A stretch of 64,000 bases of DNA. Origin: Bacilli bacterium PM5-9 (GTDB taxonomy: Bacteria; Bacillota_I; Bacilli_A; JAJDGJ01). Shown here piece by piece: positions 49,621 to 61,590 of this stretch. The position numbers and the translations under genes are program-made. Numbering within the stretch: position 1 is the first letter of the stretch; every line of letters begins with the position of its first letter. The stretch lies in assembly GCA_029893765.1 (NCBI GenBank), contig JARXZD010000004.1, positions 25,340-89,339 of the forward strand, given 5' to 3'. A model generated the notes under the pieces. That model did no database searches. It was given only the letters and a program-made list of their open reading frames with translations, and was not told the origin of the DNA.

Positions 49621-51819
49621 CCTTGTTTTTATTTTAACTGCTTTAGATAATTTACCTGTTTTAGAATATTTTTGTGATACTGATTTGTAAGCTTTACCTT
49701 TTTTATAATAAGTTTTATAACGATAAGCACTTTGAGTACTTGTTGATTTCTTTTGACCATTCACAAAATAATATTCATATTTTGTTTTCAAAACACCTTT
49801 ACTATATTTTAAAGTTTTTTGGTATGTTTTTTGTTTAAGTGAATTATATTTATATGAATAAACAGAAGTTCTTAAATTATTTGAATAATTATAAATATCA
49901 CTAACTTTACCTTTACTATAACTATAATAATATCCTTTAACAATTATATTTTTTGAATATCTAACTTTAACAGGATAAAGAGTTGTTCTATTAAATTTTT
50001 TATTTTTTAAATTAATAGAGTTTTTTCCAACAAAATAGTATTCATTTTTATTGTTTGTTCTTTGCATTCTTAATCGATTACCAGATACTTGAATAGCACT
50101 TATTTTATCATTGAATGGATTTACCTTAGTAAATTTATTAGCTTTTGAAGTATATGATCTTTGTGAATTAGAATTTGAACCAGAACTATAAACATTTCCA
50201 GCATTAGTTAAAACATAGATATTAGTATTATTATATCTTAAAACACTTTTAATTACTTCACCTTTTGGTAATAAAGTATTAAGATTAATTTTATTTTCTT
50301 CTTTAACATAAGCAGTCTTTGAATTACCAAGTTGACCTAAATTATTTTTACCCCAAATATAATGAACAGTTCCAACTTTTTGATATTCAATTTTCTCTTT
50401 AGCTGTATTTGCAATAGTTACTTTACTTTTTTCAATGTAAACCACTCCTGCACTTGAAGTTTGATCTTTTTGGATTTTATAGAATGAACCACTTGTTCCT
50501 AAAACAATTACAGCTGAACCATTCTTTTCATAATAATATGGTGATGAACTTGATGTTGAAGCTTTAGAATACACTTTAGTATATTCATTACTTAAAACAC
50601 CATCAGTTGCACTCTTTCCACTATTAATAATTCCAATTGAATAAGTATTTTTATCAACATTTCCAGCTAACTCATCAGCTTTTCGATAATTATAAGCATT
50701 TTTATAACCCCAATGTGGATCAGAAGCATATTTTACATTAGACCCTGCTTTTTTATTTCCTAAGTTTGTTCCTTGTCCACCTCTATTTTCAGCAGGATTT
50801 GCATAAGTACTTGTTATACTTGAATAGTATGATGAAATTCCTTTTGAAATAGAAGAATATTTTTTAGCAGCATTTGGACATGAATCATAAGCACCCCATC
50901 CAAAAAGGTTTTTATAATGTCTTGCATAATTTGAAGTACCATTTGCCGACTCATTTAACATTATTCCATAAATAATTCCGGCATTTAAGTTATATTTATT
51001 TTGATTAGTTACAAAAAGACTTGATTGATTATAAACAATTGAGTAATAACCACTATATGTACTTGTAAAAGATTTACCACTACACGGAGTAAATTTCTTT
51101 GTTTCCTTAAACCCTTTATTTCCTGCTTTTGGTTCTTTTTGCAACAATCTTTTTGTAAGTGTTGAAGCAGGTATTGTTGACTTACTTCTTAATGGTAAGT
51201 ATTGATAATAATCATAATATGGTTTTTTAGCATTCTTAGCATTTTTTCGTGTTTTATTTTTATAATCAGTAACCATCGTATTGTAATTTGAATAGAAATA
51301 GTTACCATCATAAGAATAATATATTTTATTATTTTCTAAACCACTTGGAACATCAGTATACCCAATATTATATGTAATATTACTTGCACCATATACCAAA
51401 GCAAAGTACATTTTATTTCCAACAACTTGATAACGAGATACATCTAAACCAGATAAAGCCTTACCACCAGTATTAAATGTATAATATGGAATAGCACTTA
51501 CATTTCTAACCTTTGCATTTCCACCCTTAAAACAAGCACCAGTTTTTGAAATCCAACCTTCAACACCCGATACCATTATTTTATAATATTTAGAGCTTGC
51601 TGTTGTATCAGCAATCAATGGAACATCCCTTTGATATAAAGGATTAATATATGTTAATACTTGTTTACCATCAGATTTTGCATAAACATTACATGTTGTA
51701 TTAACACCACTTAAAGTAAGAGATTTATTTGCTTCAGCTTTAATTTCTTTCATTCCACAAATAAAAATCATTATATTTAACATTAAAAATATTTTAAAAA
51801 TACTAATTGTTTTTTTCAT
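49615..51819 (-). CDS. Secreted glucosaminidase/lysozyme-like protein with SH3 and RCC1-like segments
   Basis: Seen: about 734 residues from the ATG at 51819 (TAGGTGAT upstream). Order: signal peptide (KKTISIFKIFLMLNIMIFICG); a cell-wall SH3-like region near 35-110 ending SGVEGWISKTG; a glucosaminidase-type lytic domain, about 215-390, with GIIYGIMLNESANGTSNYA (candidate catalytic Glu) and KNLFGWGAYDSCP; another SH3-like region near 400-475; a segment YIWGKNNLGQLGNSK... YVLTNAGNVYSSGSN that looks like RCC1 repeats; and a C-terminal Tyr/Lys-rich region of repeating YSKG, KYSKG, YSKTG units. Probably acts on peptidoglycan outside the cell. The RCC1-like part and tail function are unknown. Confidence 0.75.
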   Translation of the reverse strand: MKKTISIFKIFLMLNIMIFICGMKEIKAEANKSLTLSGVNTTCNVYAKSDGKQVLTYINPLYQRDVPLIADTTASSKYYKIMVSGVEGWISKTGACFKGGNAKVRNVSAIPYYTFNTGGKALSGLDVSRYQVVGNKMYFALVYGASNITYNIGYTDVPSGLENNKIYYSYDGNYFYSNYNTMVTDYKNKTRKNAKNAKKPYYDYYQYLPLRSKSTIPASTLTKRLLQKEPKAGNKGFKETKKFTPCSGKSFTSTYSGYYSIVYNQSSLFVTNQNKYNLNAGIIYGIMLNESANGTSNYARHYKNLFGWGAYDSCPNAAKKYSSISKGISSYYSSITSTYANPAENRGGQGTNLGNKKAGSNVKYASDPHWGYKNAYNYRKADELAGNVDKNTYSIGIINSGKSATDGVLSNEYTKVYSKASTSSSSPYYYEKNGSAVIVLGTSGSFYKIQKDQTSSAGVVYIEKSKVTIANTAKEKIEYQKVGTVHYIWGKNNLGQLGNSKTAYVKEENKINLNTLLPKGEVIKSVLRYNNTNIYVLTNAGNVYSSGSNSNSQRSYTSKANKFTKVNPFNDKISAIQVSGNRLRMQRTNNKNEYYFVGKNSINLKNKKFNRTTLYPVKVRYSKNIIVKGYYYSYSKGKVSDIYNYSNNLRTSVYSYKYNSLKQKTYQKTLKYSKGVLKTKYEYYFVNGQKKSTSTQSAYRYKTYYKKGKAYKSVSQKYSKTGKLSKAVKIKTRK

Positions 51820-51931
51820 TTTATCACCTACCAAGATTATAACATATTTTCACCTTTTCCAGCAAAAAATATGATGAATTATTACATAAATAATGTACGA
51901 AAATAATTTTATTTAAAATAGATAGAAATGT

Positions 51932-51960
51932 ATTAAAAAAACACTAATTCAATAGTGTTT
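51932..51960 (-). terminator. Terminator after tatD
   Basis: AAACACTA-TTGAAT-TAGTGTTT hairpin followed by T's on the minus strand; overlaps the stop codon. Confidence 0.85.
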
Positions 51961-52738
51961 ATTCAGCAATTTTAAAAAATTGACAAGCATTTTTATAAGT
52001 TTGTTCAATAACACCGTCAATATCCATATCTTTTTGACTCGCAATTTCTTGAGCAACATAATATGTATACTCAGGATAGTTTGTTTTACCACGATATGGA
52101 ACTGGAGTTAAATAAGGACAATCAGTTTCAATTAACAATTTATCCAATGGAATATCTTTAGCAACCTCTTTTGTTCTACGAGCATTATTAAAAGTTATTA
52201 CACCAGAAATTGATATCATCATGTTTAACTTAATAAATTCTTTTGCCATATCATTACTTGATGAATAAGAATGCATTACACCACCAATTTTAGAAATATC
52301 TTGTTGTTTTAAAATATCATATGTATCCTTTGTCGCCTCACGACTATGAATAATAATTGGCTTGTTTTTTCTTTTAGCCATTTCAATTTGTTTGATAAAA
52401 AATTCTTTTTGTACTTCAGGCTTAACAGTATCCCAATGATAATCAAGTCCAATTTCACCAAGTGCAACAACACATGGTTCATCTAACATTGCTTCAAGTC
52501 TTTTTAAATCATCATCACTAATATCATTACAATCATTTGGATGAATACCAATAGCTGCATAAATAACATTTGGAAAACGATAAGCTAAATCAATCGCAAG
52601 TAAACTACTTTGCATATCATATCCAATACATACCATTTTTTTAATACCATTTTTTTGTGAAGTTTTTACAACATTTTCAATATCTTCAATAAATGGCTTA
52701 CCATTTAAATGAACATGCGTATCAAATAACATTCCCAT
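51959..52738 (-). CDS. tatD: TatD-family metal-dependent DNase
   Basis: Seen: about 259 residues. Metal and active-site motifs: FDTHVHLNGKPF (H-x-H), GIHPNDC, ALGEIGLDYHW (Glu ligand), IIHSREATKDT, GGVMHSYSSS and the final LLIETDCPYLTPVPYRGK (Asp ligand). Known: Mg-dependent 3'-5' exonuclease or broad hydrolase in DNA repair and quality control. Start placed at ATG 52738 (GGAGTG 10 bases upstream); ATG 52732 is also possible. Overlaps the end of tag by about 17 bases, so the two are cotranscribed. Confidence 0.95.
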   Translation of the reverse strand: MGMLFDTHVHLNGKPFIEDIENVVKTSQKNGIKKMVCIGYDMQSSLLAIDLAYRFPNVIYAAIGIHPNDCNDISDDDLKRLEAMLDEPCVVALGEIGLDYHWDTVKPEVQKEFFIKQIEMAKRKNKPIIIHSREATKDTYDILKQQDISKIGGVMHSYSSSNDMAKEFIKLNMMISISGVITFNNARRTKEVAKDIPLDKLLIETDCPYLTPVPYRGKTNYPEYTYYVAQEIASQKDMDIDGVIEQTYKNACQFFKIAE

Positions 52739-53231
52739 ATCTAAAACACTCCTTTTCATGACCTTCTTCTAATCCTAATGCTTTGTGTAGTGATTCAATA
52801 ACTGATGGACCAATAAATTTAAATCCATCATCTTTATATTGTTTAGCACATTTTTTATAATCACTTTGATATTTACTAAAATTATCAATTATATATTTAT
52901 GTAAATTAATGTCTTTTTCAACAATATTTTTTGCATTATTAATAACAGCATTTATTTTCATTTTGTTTCTAATAATATCCTTTGCCTCATACAATTCAAT
53001 TATATCAACATCAGTCATCTTTATTAAATCATTTAACTCATAATTCATAAAACGAACTCTAAAAGCATCTCTTTTATCCAAAACAATTTTCCAACTTAAT
53101 CCAGTTTGCATTAATTCTAGTGTTAGTAATTCAAATAATAACTTATTATCTGTTATCATTTTACCATATTCATTATCATGATAGTCAATCATTGTACTAT
53201 CATTATCACTAACCCAACAACATCGTTTCAT
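52722..53231 (-). CDS. tag: DNA-3-methyladenine glycosylase I
   Basis: Removes 3-methyladenine from DNA. Seen: 169 residues. CCWVSDNDSTMIDYHDNEYG at the start has the zinc/base-flipping pattern (C-x-W and H-D-x-E-W/Y-G; E38 type residue), then LLFELLTLELMQTGLSWKIVL (helix-hairpin), DDGFKFIGPSVIESLHKALG and a C-terminal H-x3-C (GHEKECFRY) zinc site. The family usually has CPW or CGW; CCW here is a mild variation. Upstream of tatD with overlapping frames. Confidence 0.94.
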   Translation of the reverse strand: MKRCCWVSDNDSTMIDYHDNEYGKMITDNKLLFELLTLELMQTGLSWKIVLDKRDAFRVRFMNYELNDLIKMTDVDIIELYEAKDIIRNKMKINAVINNAKNIVEKDINLHKYIIDNFSKYQSDYKKCAKQYKDDGFKFIGPSVIESLHKALGLEEGHEKECFRYGNVI

Positions 53232-53246
53232 AATAATCTCCTTTTT

Positions 53247-53276
53247 TAAATAAAAACAGCCAAATGGCTGTTTTCT
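53247..53276 (-). terminator. Terminator after rpmE
   Basis: AAAACAGCCATTTGGCTGTTTT hairpin plus T's on the minus strand, directly past the L31 stop. Confidence 0.85.
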
Positions 53277-53485
53277 TATTTATCTTCTTTGTTGTATTTT
53301 TGCTTAAATCTTTCAACACGTCCTGCAGCACTAGCAAATCTTTGTCTTCCAGTATAAAATGGGTGACATTGGCTACAAGTATCAACTTTAATATCCTCTA
53401 CTGTTGAACCAGTTTCAAAAGTACTATTACATGTTGTACATGTTACTGTAGTTCTCTTATAATCTGGATGAATTCCTTTTTTCAT
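53276..53485 (-). CDS. rpmE: Ribosomal protein L31
   Basis: Large-subunit protein, 69 residues from the ATG at 53485 (AAGGAGCGAG upstream). [18 protein letters not shown] begins the family, and cysteines C16, C19, C37 and C40 ([12 protein letters not shown]) make a full zinc site, so this is the zinc-containing type. The extra 9 residues of a longer frame lie over the ribosome site. Own promoter and terminator. Confidence 0.97.
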   Translation of the reverse strand: MKKGIHPDYKRTTVTCTTCNSTFETGSTVEDIKVDTCSQCHPFYTGRQRFASAAGRVERFKQKYNKEDK

Positions 53486-53542
53486 ATTGTCTCGCTCCTT
53501 CCGCCATAACAAATACTTTAGTTATGATAAGTTTCCTTATGT

Positions 53543-53572
53543 ATTATACCATACTATCAAACTAATAATCAA
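53543..53572 (-). promoter_or_regulatory. Promoter of rpmE
   Basis: -35 TTGATT (53567-53572), 18-base spacer, extended -10 TGG-TATAAT (53543-53548) on the minus strand. Confidence 0.75.
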
Positions 53573-53585
53573 GTATTTAAATCAA

Positions 53586-54932
53586 TTAACGCTTGTTGTT
53601 CTTTTTCTTAAAGTTAGTATTACTACTTTTCTTTTTTTGATTAAACAATTTCCCTTGCTTATTTACTCTCTTTTTTTCTTGTGTATCGTTACCTTTTCTT
53701 TTATCAGGTTTATTTGATTTAACTACTTTCTTTTTATCATGTACTTTATTTACGCTCTTTTTAGAAGTTTTGTTTGATTTAACTACTTTCTTTTTTTGAA
53801 CTTCTTTTTTGTTTTTCATTGGATAATTATGATCAACTACAATATCAATATCCTTTTTTATTAACTTTTGAATATCTTTTATAAATCCCTTTTCATCTAA
53901 AGCACACAAAGATATAGCTTCACCCAATTTACCAACACGACCAGTTCTACCAATTCTATGAACATAAGTTTCTGGAATATTAGGAATTTCAAAATTAATC
54001 ACATAAGATAAATCATCAATATCTAAACCCCTAGCAGCAATATCAGTAGCAATCAATGTATTAAATTTACCATCCTTAAAATCACTTAAAGTTCTTTGAC
54101 GATTATTTTGAGATTTACTTCCATGAATAACACCAACTTTAAATTTATGTAATTTTAATTTCTTTGCTAGTTTATCAGCACCATGTTTTGTTCTAGTGAA
54201 AATCAATGTCGAATGATATCTTTTATCATCCAATATATCTAACAATAAATCAATTTTATTACTTTTATCAACATAATATAGTGATTGCTTAATTGTATCA
54301 ACTGTTGATGATACAGGAGCAACGCTTATTTCAGTTGGATTATTTAATAATGTTTGAGCCAATTTTTTTATTTCAGGTGGCATAGTTGCTGAAAAAAGTA
54401 AAGTTTGCCTTTTTTTAGGAATTATTTTCTCCAGTTTCCTTATATCATGAATAAATCCCATATCTAACATATTGTCAGCTTCATCTAAAACAAAATAATC
54501 AATATTCTTTAAATCAATATATTTTTGGTTAATTAAGTCTAGTAAACGACCAGGAGTAGCAATTAAAATATCAGCTTGTTGTTGCAATGCTCTTACTTGT
54601 CTACCCTGCTTAACTCCACCATAAATTACTACACTTTTTAATTTAAGAAACTTTTTATATTCTCTAATATTTTCATCAATTTGCAATGCTAGCTCCCTAG
54701 TTGGTGTTAATATTAAAGCTTGAATATTACCATTTCTTTCCATATCATTTAATATTGGCAATGAAAAAGCCGCTGTTTTACCAGTACCAGTTTGTGCACA
54801 TGCTATTATATCTTTATTTTCCATAATAGGTATAATTGCTTTTTGTTGAATTGGTGTAGGCTTTACATAACCAATTAAATCTAATGCCTTAATTAATTCT
54901 TCTCTTAATTTAAATTCCTTAAAATCTTGCAT
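53586..54932 (-). CDS. DEAD-box RNA helicase
   Basis: ATP-dependent RNA unwinding in RNA turnover or ribosome assembly. Seen: 448 residues. Q motif GYVKPTPIQQKAI, motif I AQTGTGKT, Ia PTRELALQ, motif II DEAD in VLDEADNMLDMGF, SAT in LLFSATMP, HGSKSQNNRQ, IATDIAARGLDIDD and HRIGRTGRVGK. A basic tail of about 75 residues (from about 370) carries KKKVVKSNK twice and likely binds RNA. Closest in type to RhlE/CshA; the exact orthologue is unclear. No terminator was seen within the 100 bases downstream. Confidence 0.94.
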   Translation of the reverse strand: MQDFKEFKLREELIKALDLIGYVKPTPIQQKAIIPIMENKDIIACAQTGTGKTAAFSLPILNDMERNGNIQALILTPTRELALQIDENIREYKKFLKLKSVVIYGGVKQGRQVRALQQQADILIATPGRLLDLINQKYIDLKNIDYFVLDEADNMLDMGFIHDIRKLEKIIPKKRQTLLFSATMPPEIKKLAQTLLNNPTEISVAPVSSTVDTIKQSLYYVDKSNKIDLLLDILDDKRYHSTLIFTRTKHGADKLAKKLKLHKFKVGVIHGSKSQNNRQRTLSDFKDGKFNTLIATDIAARGLDIDDLSYVINFEIPNIPETYVHRIGRTGRVGKLGEAISLCALDEKGFIKDIQKLIKKDIDIVVDHNYPMKNKKEVQKKKVVKSNKTSKKSVNKVHDKKKVVKSNKPDKRKGNDTQEKKRVNKQGKLFNQKKKSSNTNFKKKNNKR

Positions 54933-54993
54933 TATTTTCCTCTTTTCTAGATAACTGTTGTATTATATCATAAAAACGTCCTAACTGACACAT

Positions 54994-55027
54994 AAAAAAA
55001 ACTTCTATTCTAAAAGAATAGAAGTAA
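54994..55027 (-). terminator. Terminator after rex
   Basis: ACTTCTATTC-TTTTA-GAATAGAAGT hairpin followed by T8 on the minus strand, just past the rex stop. Confidence 0.9.
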
Positions 55028-55031
55028 ATCT

Positions 55032-55658
55032 TTAATATCCTGTCCTTAAATCATATATTAATGATTGAACAACTTGCATAATATCAATATCATTTATTAA
55101 AACATTAGGATCTTCGCAAAATACTTTAGCTCCAGTAAAATTAATAAATCCTTTTATTCCTAACTCAACTAATTCATCAAGAATTGCTTGAGCTTTATCC
55201 TCAGAAACAGTCAAGACAGCAATATGCGAACTTTTATCAATAGATTGATTAATCTTTTTATAATCTAAAACATCTACTCCCATAAAAGTTGTCCCAATTA
55301 GTTCATCATCAACTTCATAAATTTGTGATAAATAACTAACACTATCTTGAATATCATAGTATTTAGCAACCGCACTTCCAAGATGTCCTAAACCAATTAA
55401 GATAACACCCTCCATATTTGTTAAATCAAACTCATTCTCAAAAATTTCAATTATTGATGAAATAGGATATCCAGTACCTTTTTTTCCTAATTTACCAATT
55501 GCTGAAAAATCTCTTCTAATCGTTGTTGAATCAATCTTCAATAAATTAGATAATTCAGTTGAAGTTATAGCATCAACACCTTTTTTTTGTAAGCTTTTTA
55601 AAATTTTATAATAAATTGGCAACCTTTTTCGTGTTGCATATGGAACGTATTTACTCAT
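55032..55658 (-). CDS. rex: Redox-sensing transcriptional repressor Rex
   Basis: Senses the NADH/NAD+ ratio and represses fermentation and respiration genes. Seen: 208 residues. An N-terminal winged helix (RLPIYYKILKSLQKKG, ITSTELSNLLKIDSTTIRRD with the recognition helix, FSAIGKLGKKGTGY) and a C-terminal Rossmann domain with VILIGLGHLGSAVAKY as the dinucleotide loop and a swapped C-terminal helix. GGAG ribosome site. A TTGTTAACA half-like sequence lies upstream, but no full Rex box was recognised. Single gene with its own terminator. Confidence 0.95.
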   Translation of the reverse strand: MSKYVPYATRKRLPIYYKILKSLQKKGVDAITSTELSNLLKIDSTTIRRDFSAIGKLGKKGTGYPISSIIEIFENEFDLTNMEGVILIGLGHLGSAVAKYYDIQDSVSYLSQIYEVDDELIGTTFMGVDVLDYKKINQSIDKSSHIAVLTVSEDKAQAILDELVELGIKGFINFTGAKVFCEDPNVLINDIDIMQVVQSLIYDLRTGY

Positions 55659-55709
55659 GTTTTAATCTCCTTTAATTAGAAATGTTAACAACAAATTATG
55701 TATATAATA

Positions 55710-58487
55710 TCAATTTTTACAATGTTTTTCAAATATTAACTTGAAAATTTGATAATCAAAATTATTATCTAAGATAGGTTTATCATCTTGACATCTTTTA
55801 TTAATTATAATATCAAAACAACAATCAAACAACCTTTCTTTTAAATAAAAATTCTTATACGATTGGTATTCTTTAAAATTCTTAGCATTTTCACAAGCCT
55901 TATCAATATCATCATTTAAGTAATAACTAATTGATAAAAATCCTCTTGTTACTAAAACAGCATCTATTAATAAGTTCTCTTTCATTAATAATCTTAAACA
56001 GCGATTAAAGGCATCAATTGCTTCCTTATATTTATTTTGAACAATATAGACTTGACCTAAATAATGATAAATACTTGCCTTATATGTTATATCTAAATTA
56101 AAAGTTGTATTATTTGCGATTGTTAACCCTTTTTTAAGGTAATATATTGCTTTATCTGGATTATTACTTACCATATAATAATATCCCTTAAATCTTGAAT
56201 AAGTAATCATTGATTTAGTATATTCAATTGAAAAGGTATCTAATAGTCTTATTGAATTTAATAATTTATCTAAAATATAATTCAAATTATCAAAATCATT
56301 AGCATTTATTGAATAATAAATCATCAAATAATATGTATTATGTCTTTTAATTATATCTTCCATATTATCAGTAATTCCCATTAAAATATTAATAGCTTTT
56401 ATTGATTCTTCATTATTTACTTTCATTAAATAATAACGAGCTTTCATTACATAAAATAATATCGACATTTCTTTAAATGATGATGAGAAAATATTATTTC
56501 CTGAAATATCATATAATTCATTTTCTAATTCATCTAATAATGTTTCAAAATTATCATCATGATCTAAATACAATGAATCAATTAATGATATCTCAACAAT
56601 TGAAAACAACTCACAAGCTGAATAATTTTTTATTGAATAATATTTAATTCGATATTCTAACTCTTTTACTTTATTATTAGATGAAATAAAGTGATCTAAT
56701 AATATTTGATATAGGTATAATGGTGTTTCAACATCAATTGAGTTTGCTTCTAAGTTATAGGCGATTGTATTATGCAATTGATTTTTTACATGTTTATTTA
56801 AATTATTATAAATAAACTCTTTAAACAATTCACTTGAAATTTGATAAACTATTCCAAGTTTAGAACGATAAGAGCTAATAATCTCTTTTTCTTCTAAACA
56901 TCGTAAAGTTTCAATTAAATCTAAATTTGATAAAGTTACAATTATCTTTAAGTTTTTTAATGATGTTGATCTTATAAATACTGCTAGTATATCAATAACA
57001 TGTTGCTCATTATTAGATAAAGACTCATAAATCTTGCTATAAATCATTTCTTTTGTAACATTTTCAATATTATCAAATTTATAAATATTTCTAATATAAA
57101 AAGGATTTCCTTTTGTTTTATTATAGATGACATCTATTTGTGCATCACTAATTTTATTAGCATTATTCTTTTTCATTAAGAAACGTTTAATATCATGTTT
57201 GTTCCATGCTTTTACATACAACTCTTCTGTGCATTTAATTTCGTTCTTTTGTTCACTTTTTTGAGCATAAGTAAAGATAATCATTAAATTTTCTAAATTA
57301 GCTTCACATAGTTTATCAAACAACATTCTTGATGAAATATCTAAATAATTAGTATCCTCTACTAATAAAACAATCTTATTATTATCTAATAACTTTTTCA
57401 TTAATTTAATAAAATAAAAATCAAAATATGTATATCTTTCATCTTGTGAAAATGCGTTATTAGCATCTTTAAAGGCAAATGTTAGTAAATCATTAAATGA
57501 TAACGTTTTAAATCTAAATGATAATTCTGTTATAAAAGGCTCAATACCTCTAAAAACATAGTCTTCATCATTTTCATAACAAAATATTTTAAATAATTCA
57601 ACATCTTTCTTAACATAAGTTAAAAAGCGATTTATCAAGAATGTTTTACCAACACCTGGTTCTCCATCTAAAACAAAAAATGATGATTTATTATATTTAA
57701 TTAAACTATCATAGGCATCAATTAATTTATTAAGAATTTTTTCATTCTCTTCATTCGTAATATTAGTATTTCTAGTTTTAATCATTGATAATTTTCGATT
57801 AACTACTTTTTCATATAATTTAATTGTATCCTGTTCACAGTTTATTTTAAGATTATTACTTAATGTATTATTAATAGTTGCATAGGCTTCAATTGCCTTA
57901 TCAAACTCATTTTTTTCTAAATAAATTCTCATAATATCTCGATATGCTGCTTCATCATATTTATGATATTTAACTTTTTGATGCAACATTTCCAAAGCAT
58001 CATCAAGTTTATTTGCTTCTTTATATTTAATAATTAATTTATCACAAGCGTTAACATAAATGCTTAAAAGCTTATCTTGAACTTCATTAACCCATTTTTT
58101 AAAATTAGTCATTTTATCAATATTAAGACTATCTAAAAAATGATCATATAATGAAACAATTTCAATTGCATTTTTTGAACTTGTTATTTGTAAATAATCA
58201 CAATTATACTCATAATCTTGATTTAGATAAATTTTTGTATTTCCATCTGTTTTAATAATATCTTGATCTAAAACTTTTCTAAGAGTATATAAAGCATTTC
58301 TCAAATTTTTTCTAACTTCTGTCTCATCAACATTCTCCCATAATAAAGCCGCAATTTCTTTTCTATTAGCTTCTTTATAGATAACTAAATATGCAAAAAG
58401 AATTGCTGTTTTTTTAAATGGAAATTTTATTAATTCCCCATCTTTTTTAACACTAAACTCACCTAATAAGTTTATATCAAATTTCAT
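55710..58487 (-). CDS. Large BTAD/SARP-type transcriptional activator with ATPase and TPR domains
   Basis: Seen: 925 residues. N-terminal OmpR-like winged helix (residues 1-95; FPFKKTAILFAYLVIYKEAN, EVRKNLRNALYTLRKVL), then a bacterial transcriptional activation domain (about 96-230, helical, with YDEAAYRDIMRIYLEKNEF and a TPR-like pattern). An AAA/STAND ATPase follows with Walker A GEPGVGKT at 275-282 and a Walker B-like IVLLVEDTNYLD near 375, then helical TPR-like repeats to the end. Known: SARP/BTAD regulators activate transcription, and STAND members are switched by ligands or proteins. Ligand and targets unknown. Single gene, no partner in operon. Confidence 0.87.
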   Translation of the reverse strand: MKFDINLLGEFSVKKDGELIKFPFKKTAILFAYLVIYKEANRKEIAALLWENVDETEVRKNLRNALYTLRKVLDQDIIKTDGNTKIYLNQDYEYNCDYLQITSSKNAIEIVSLYDHFLDSLNIDKMTNFKKWVNEVQDKLLSIYVNACDKLIIKYKEANKLDDALEMLHQKVKYHKYDEAAYRDIMRIYLEKNEFDKAIEAYATINNTLSNNLKINCEQDTIKLYEKVVNRKLSMIKTRNTNITNEENEKILNKLIDAYDSLIKYNKSSFFVLDGEPGVGKTFLINRFLTYVKKDVELFKIFCYENDEDYVFRGIEPFITELSFRFKTLSFNDLLTFAFKDANNAFSQDERYTYFDFYFIKLMKKLLDNNKIVLLVEDTNYLDISSRMLFDKLCEANLENLMIIFTYAQKSEQKNEIKCTEELYVKAWNKHDIKRFLMKKNNANKISDAQIDVIYNKTKGNPFYIRNIYKFDNIENVTKEMIYSKIYESLSNNEQHVIDILAVFIRSTSLKNLKIIVTLSNLDLIETLRCLEEKEIISSYRSKLGIVYQISSELFKEFIYNNLNKHVKNQLHNTIAYNLEANSIDVETPLYLYQILLDHFISSNNKVKELEYRIKYYSIKNYSACELFSIVEISLIDSLYLDHDDNFETLLDELENELYDISGNNIFSSSFKEMSILFYVMKARYYLMKVNNEESIKAINILMGITDNMEDIIKRHNTYYLMIYYSINANDFDNLNYILDKLLNSIRLLDTFSIEYTKSMITYSRFKGYYYMVSNNPDKAIYYLKKGLTIANNTTFNLDITYKASIYHYLGQVYIVQNKYKEAIDAFNRCLRLLMKENLLIDAVLVTRGFLSISYYLNDDIDKACENAKNFKEYQSYKNFYLKERLFDCCFDIIINKRCQDDKPILDNNFDYQIFKLIFEKHCKN

Positions 58488-58563
58488 TGTGACACCTCAA
58501 TTTTTTTGACTTTTTTATATTTTAACACAATTTCATAAAGATATAAATAAATATTATGAAATT

Positions 58564-58607
58564 TAAAAAGCATATTTATACAACTTAAATAAGTTGTATT
58601 AAATATG
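58564..58607 (-). terminator. Long-stem terminator of the purA operon
   Basis: GCATATTTAATACAACTT/AAGTTGTATAAATATGC stem of about 17 pairs with one bulge, followed by T5 on the minus strand; it overlaps the last codons of the small membrane protein. Confidence 0.85.
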
Positions 58608-58767
58608 CAATAAATAAAAATAAAATAAGAAAAATAAAAGATATAAAACCAGAAACAAAAGCTGTCTTTTTTTCGCCTTTTTTACTATTAAATAACTTTG
58701 GTTTTCCATAAGAATAATTTACTTCTGTATCTAAATCATCATTTTGTTCTATTTTTTCTTCAGACAT
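58585..58767 (-). CDS. Small single-span membrane protein
   Basis: Not recognised. Seen: 60 residues from ATG at 58767. A charged, acidic cytoplasmic head (SEEKIEQNDDLDTE), a short basic patch (KKGEKKT) and one C-terminal transmembrane helix (AFVSGFISFIFLILFLFIAYLIQL), a tail-anchor-like layout. The ATG lies just after the purA stop (58770), so it should be translated from the purA transcript. No ribosome site better than GTGG was found. Its place as the last gene before the terminator suggests it is expressed, but its role is unknown. Confidence 0.6.
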   Translation of the reverse strand: MSEEKIEQNDDLDTEVNYSYGKPKLFNSKKGEKKTAFVSGFISFIFLILFLFIAYLIQLI

Positions 58768-58769
58768 AA

Positions 58770-61491
<2,722 letters not shown>

Positions 61492-61513
61492 CTATAATGC
61501 CTCCTCTTCAATA

Positions 61514-61580
61514 AAAAAAGGTAACAAAAATCACTTTTAGCGCTTGTTACCGTATCGTACGAACAGATATCCTGTGTACT
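61514..61580 (-). promoter_or_regulatory. Attenuator-like leader of the COG2509-purA operon
   Basis: On the minus strand three mutually exclusive hairpins are drawn. A (61558-61580): GTAC-ACAG-GATAT-CTGT-TC-GTAC. B (61544-61567): CTGTTCGTA-CGA-TACGGTAACAAG, an antiterminator. C (61521-61552): terminator GGTAACAA...TTGTTACC followed by T7 at 61514-61520. B shares CTGT with A and GGTAACAAG with C. The transcript leader is only about 70 bases. It matches no riboswitch family that I know. Confidence 0.75.
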
Positions 61581-61590
61581 TCCATCTAAA

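Noticed and set aside
55680..55700. Rex binding site upstream of rex
   Set aside because: Only a TTGTTAACA-like piece is seen; the second arm needed for a Rex box is absent.
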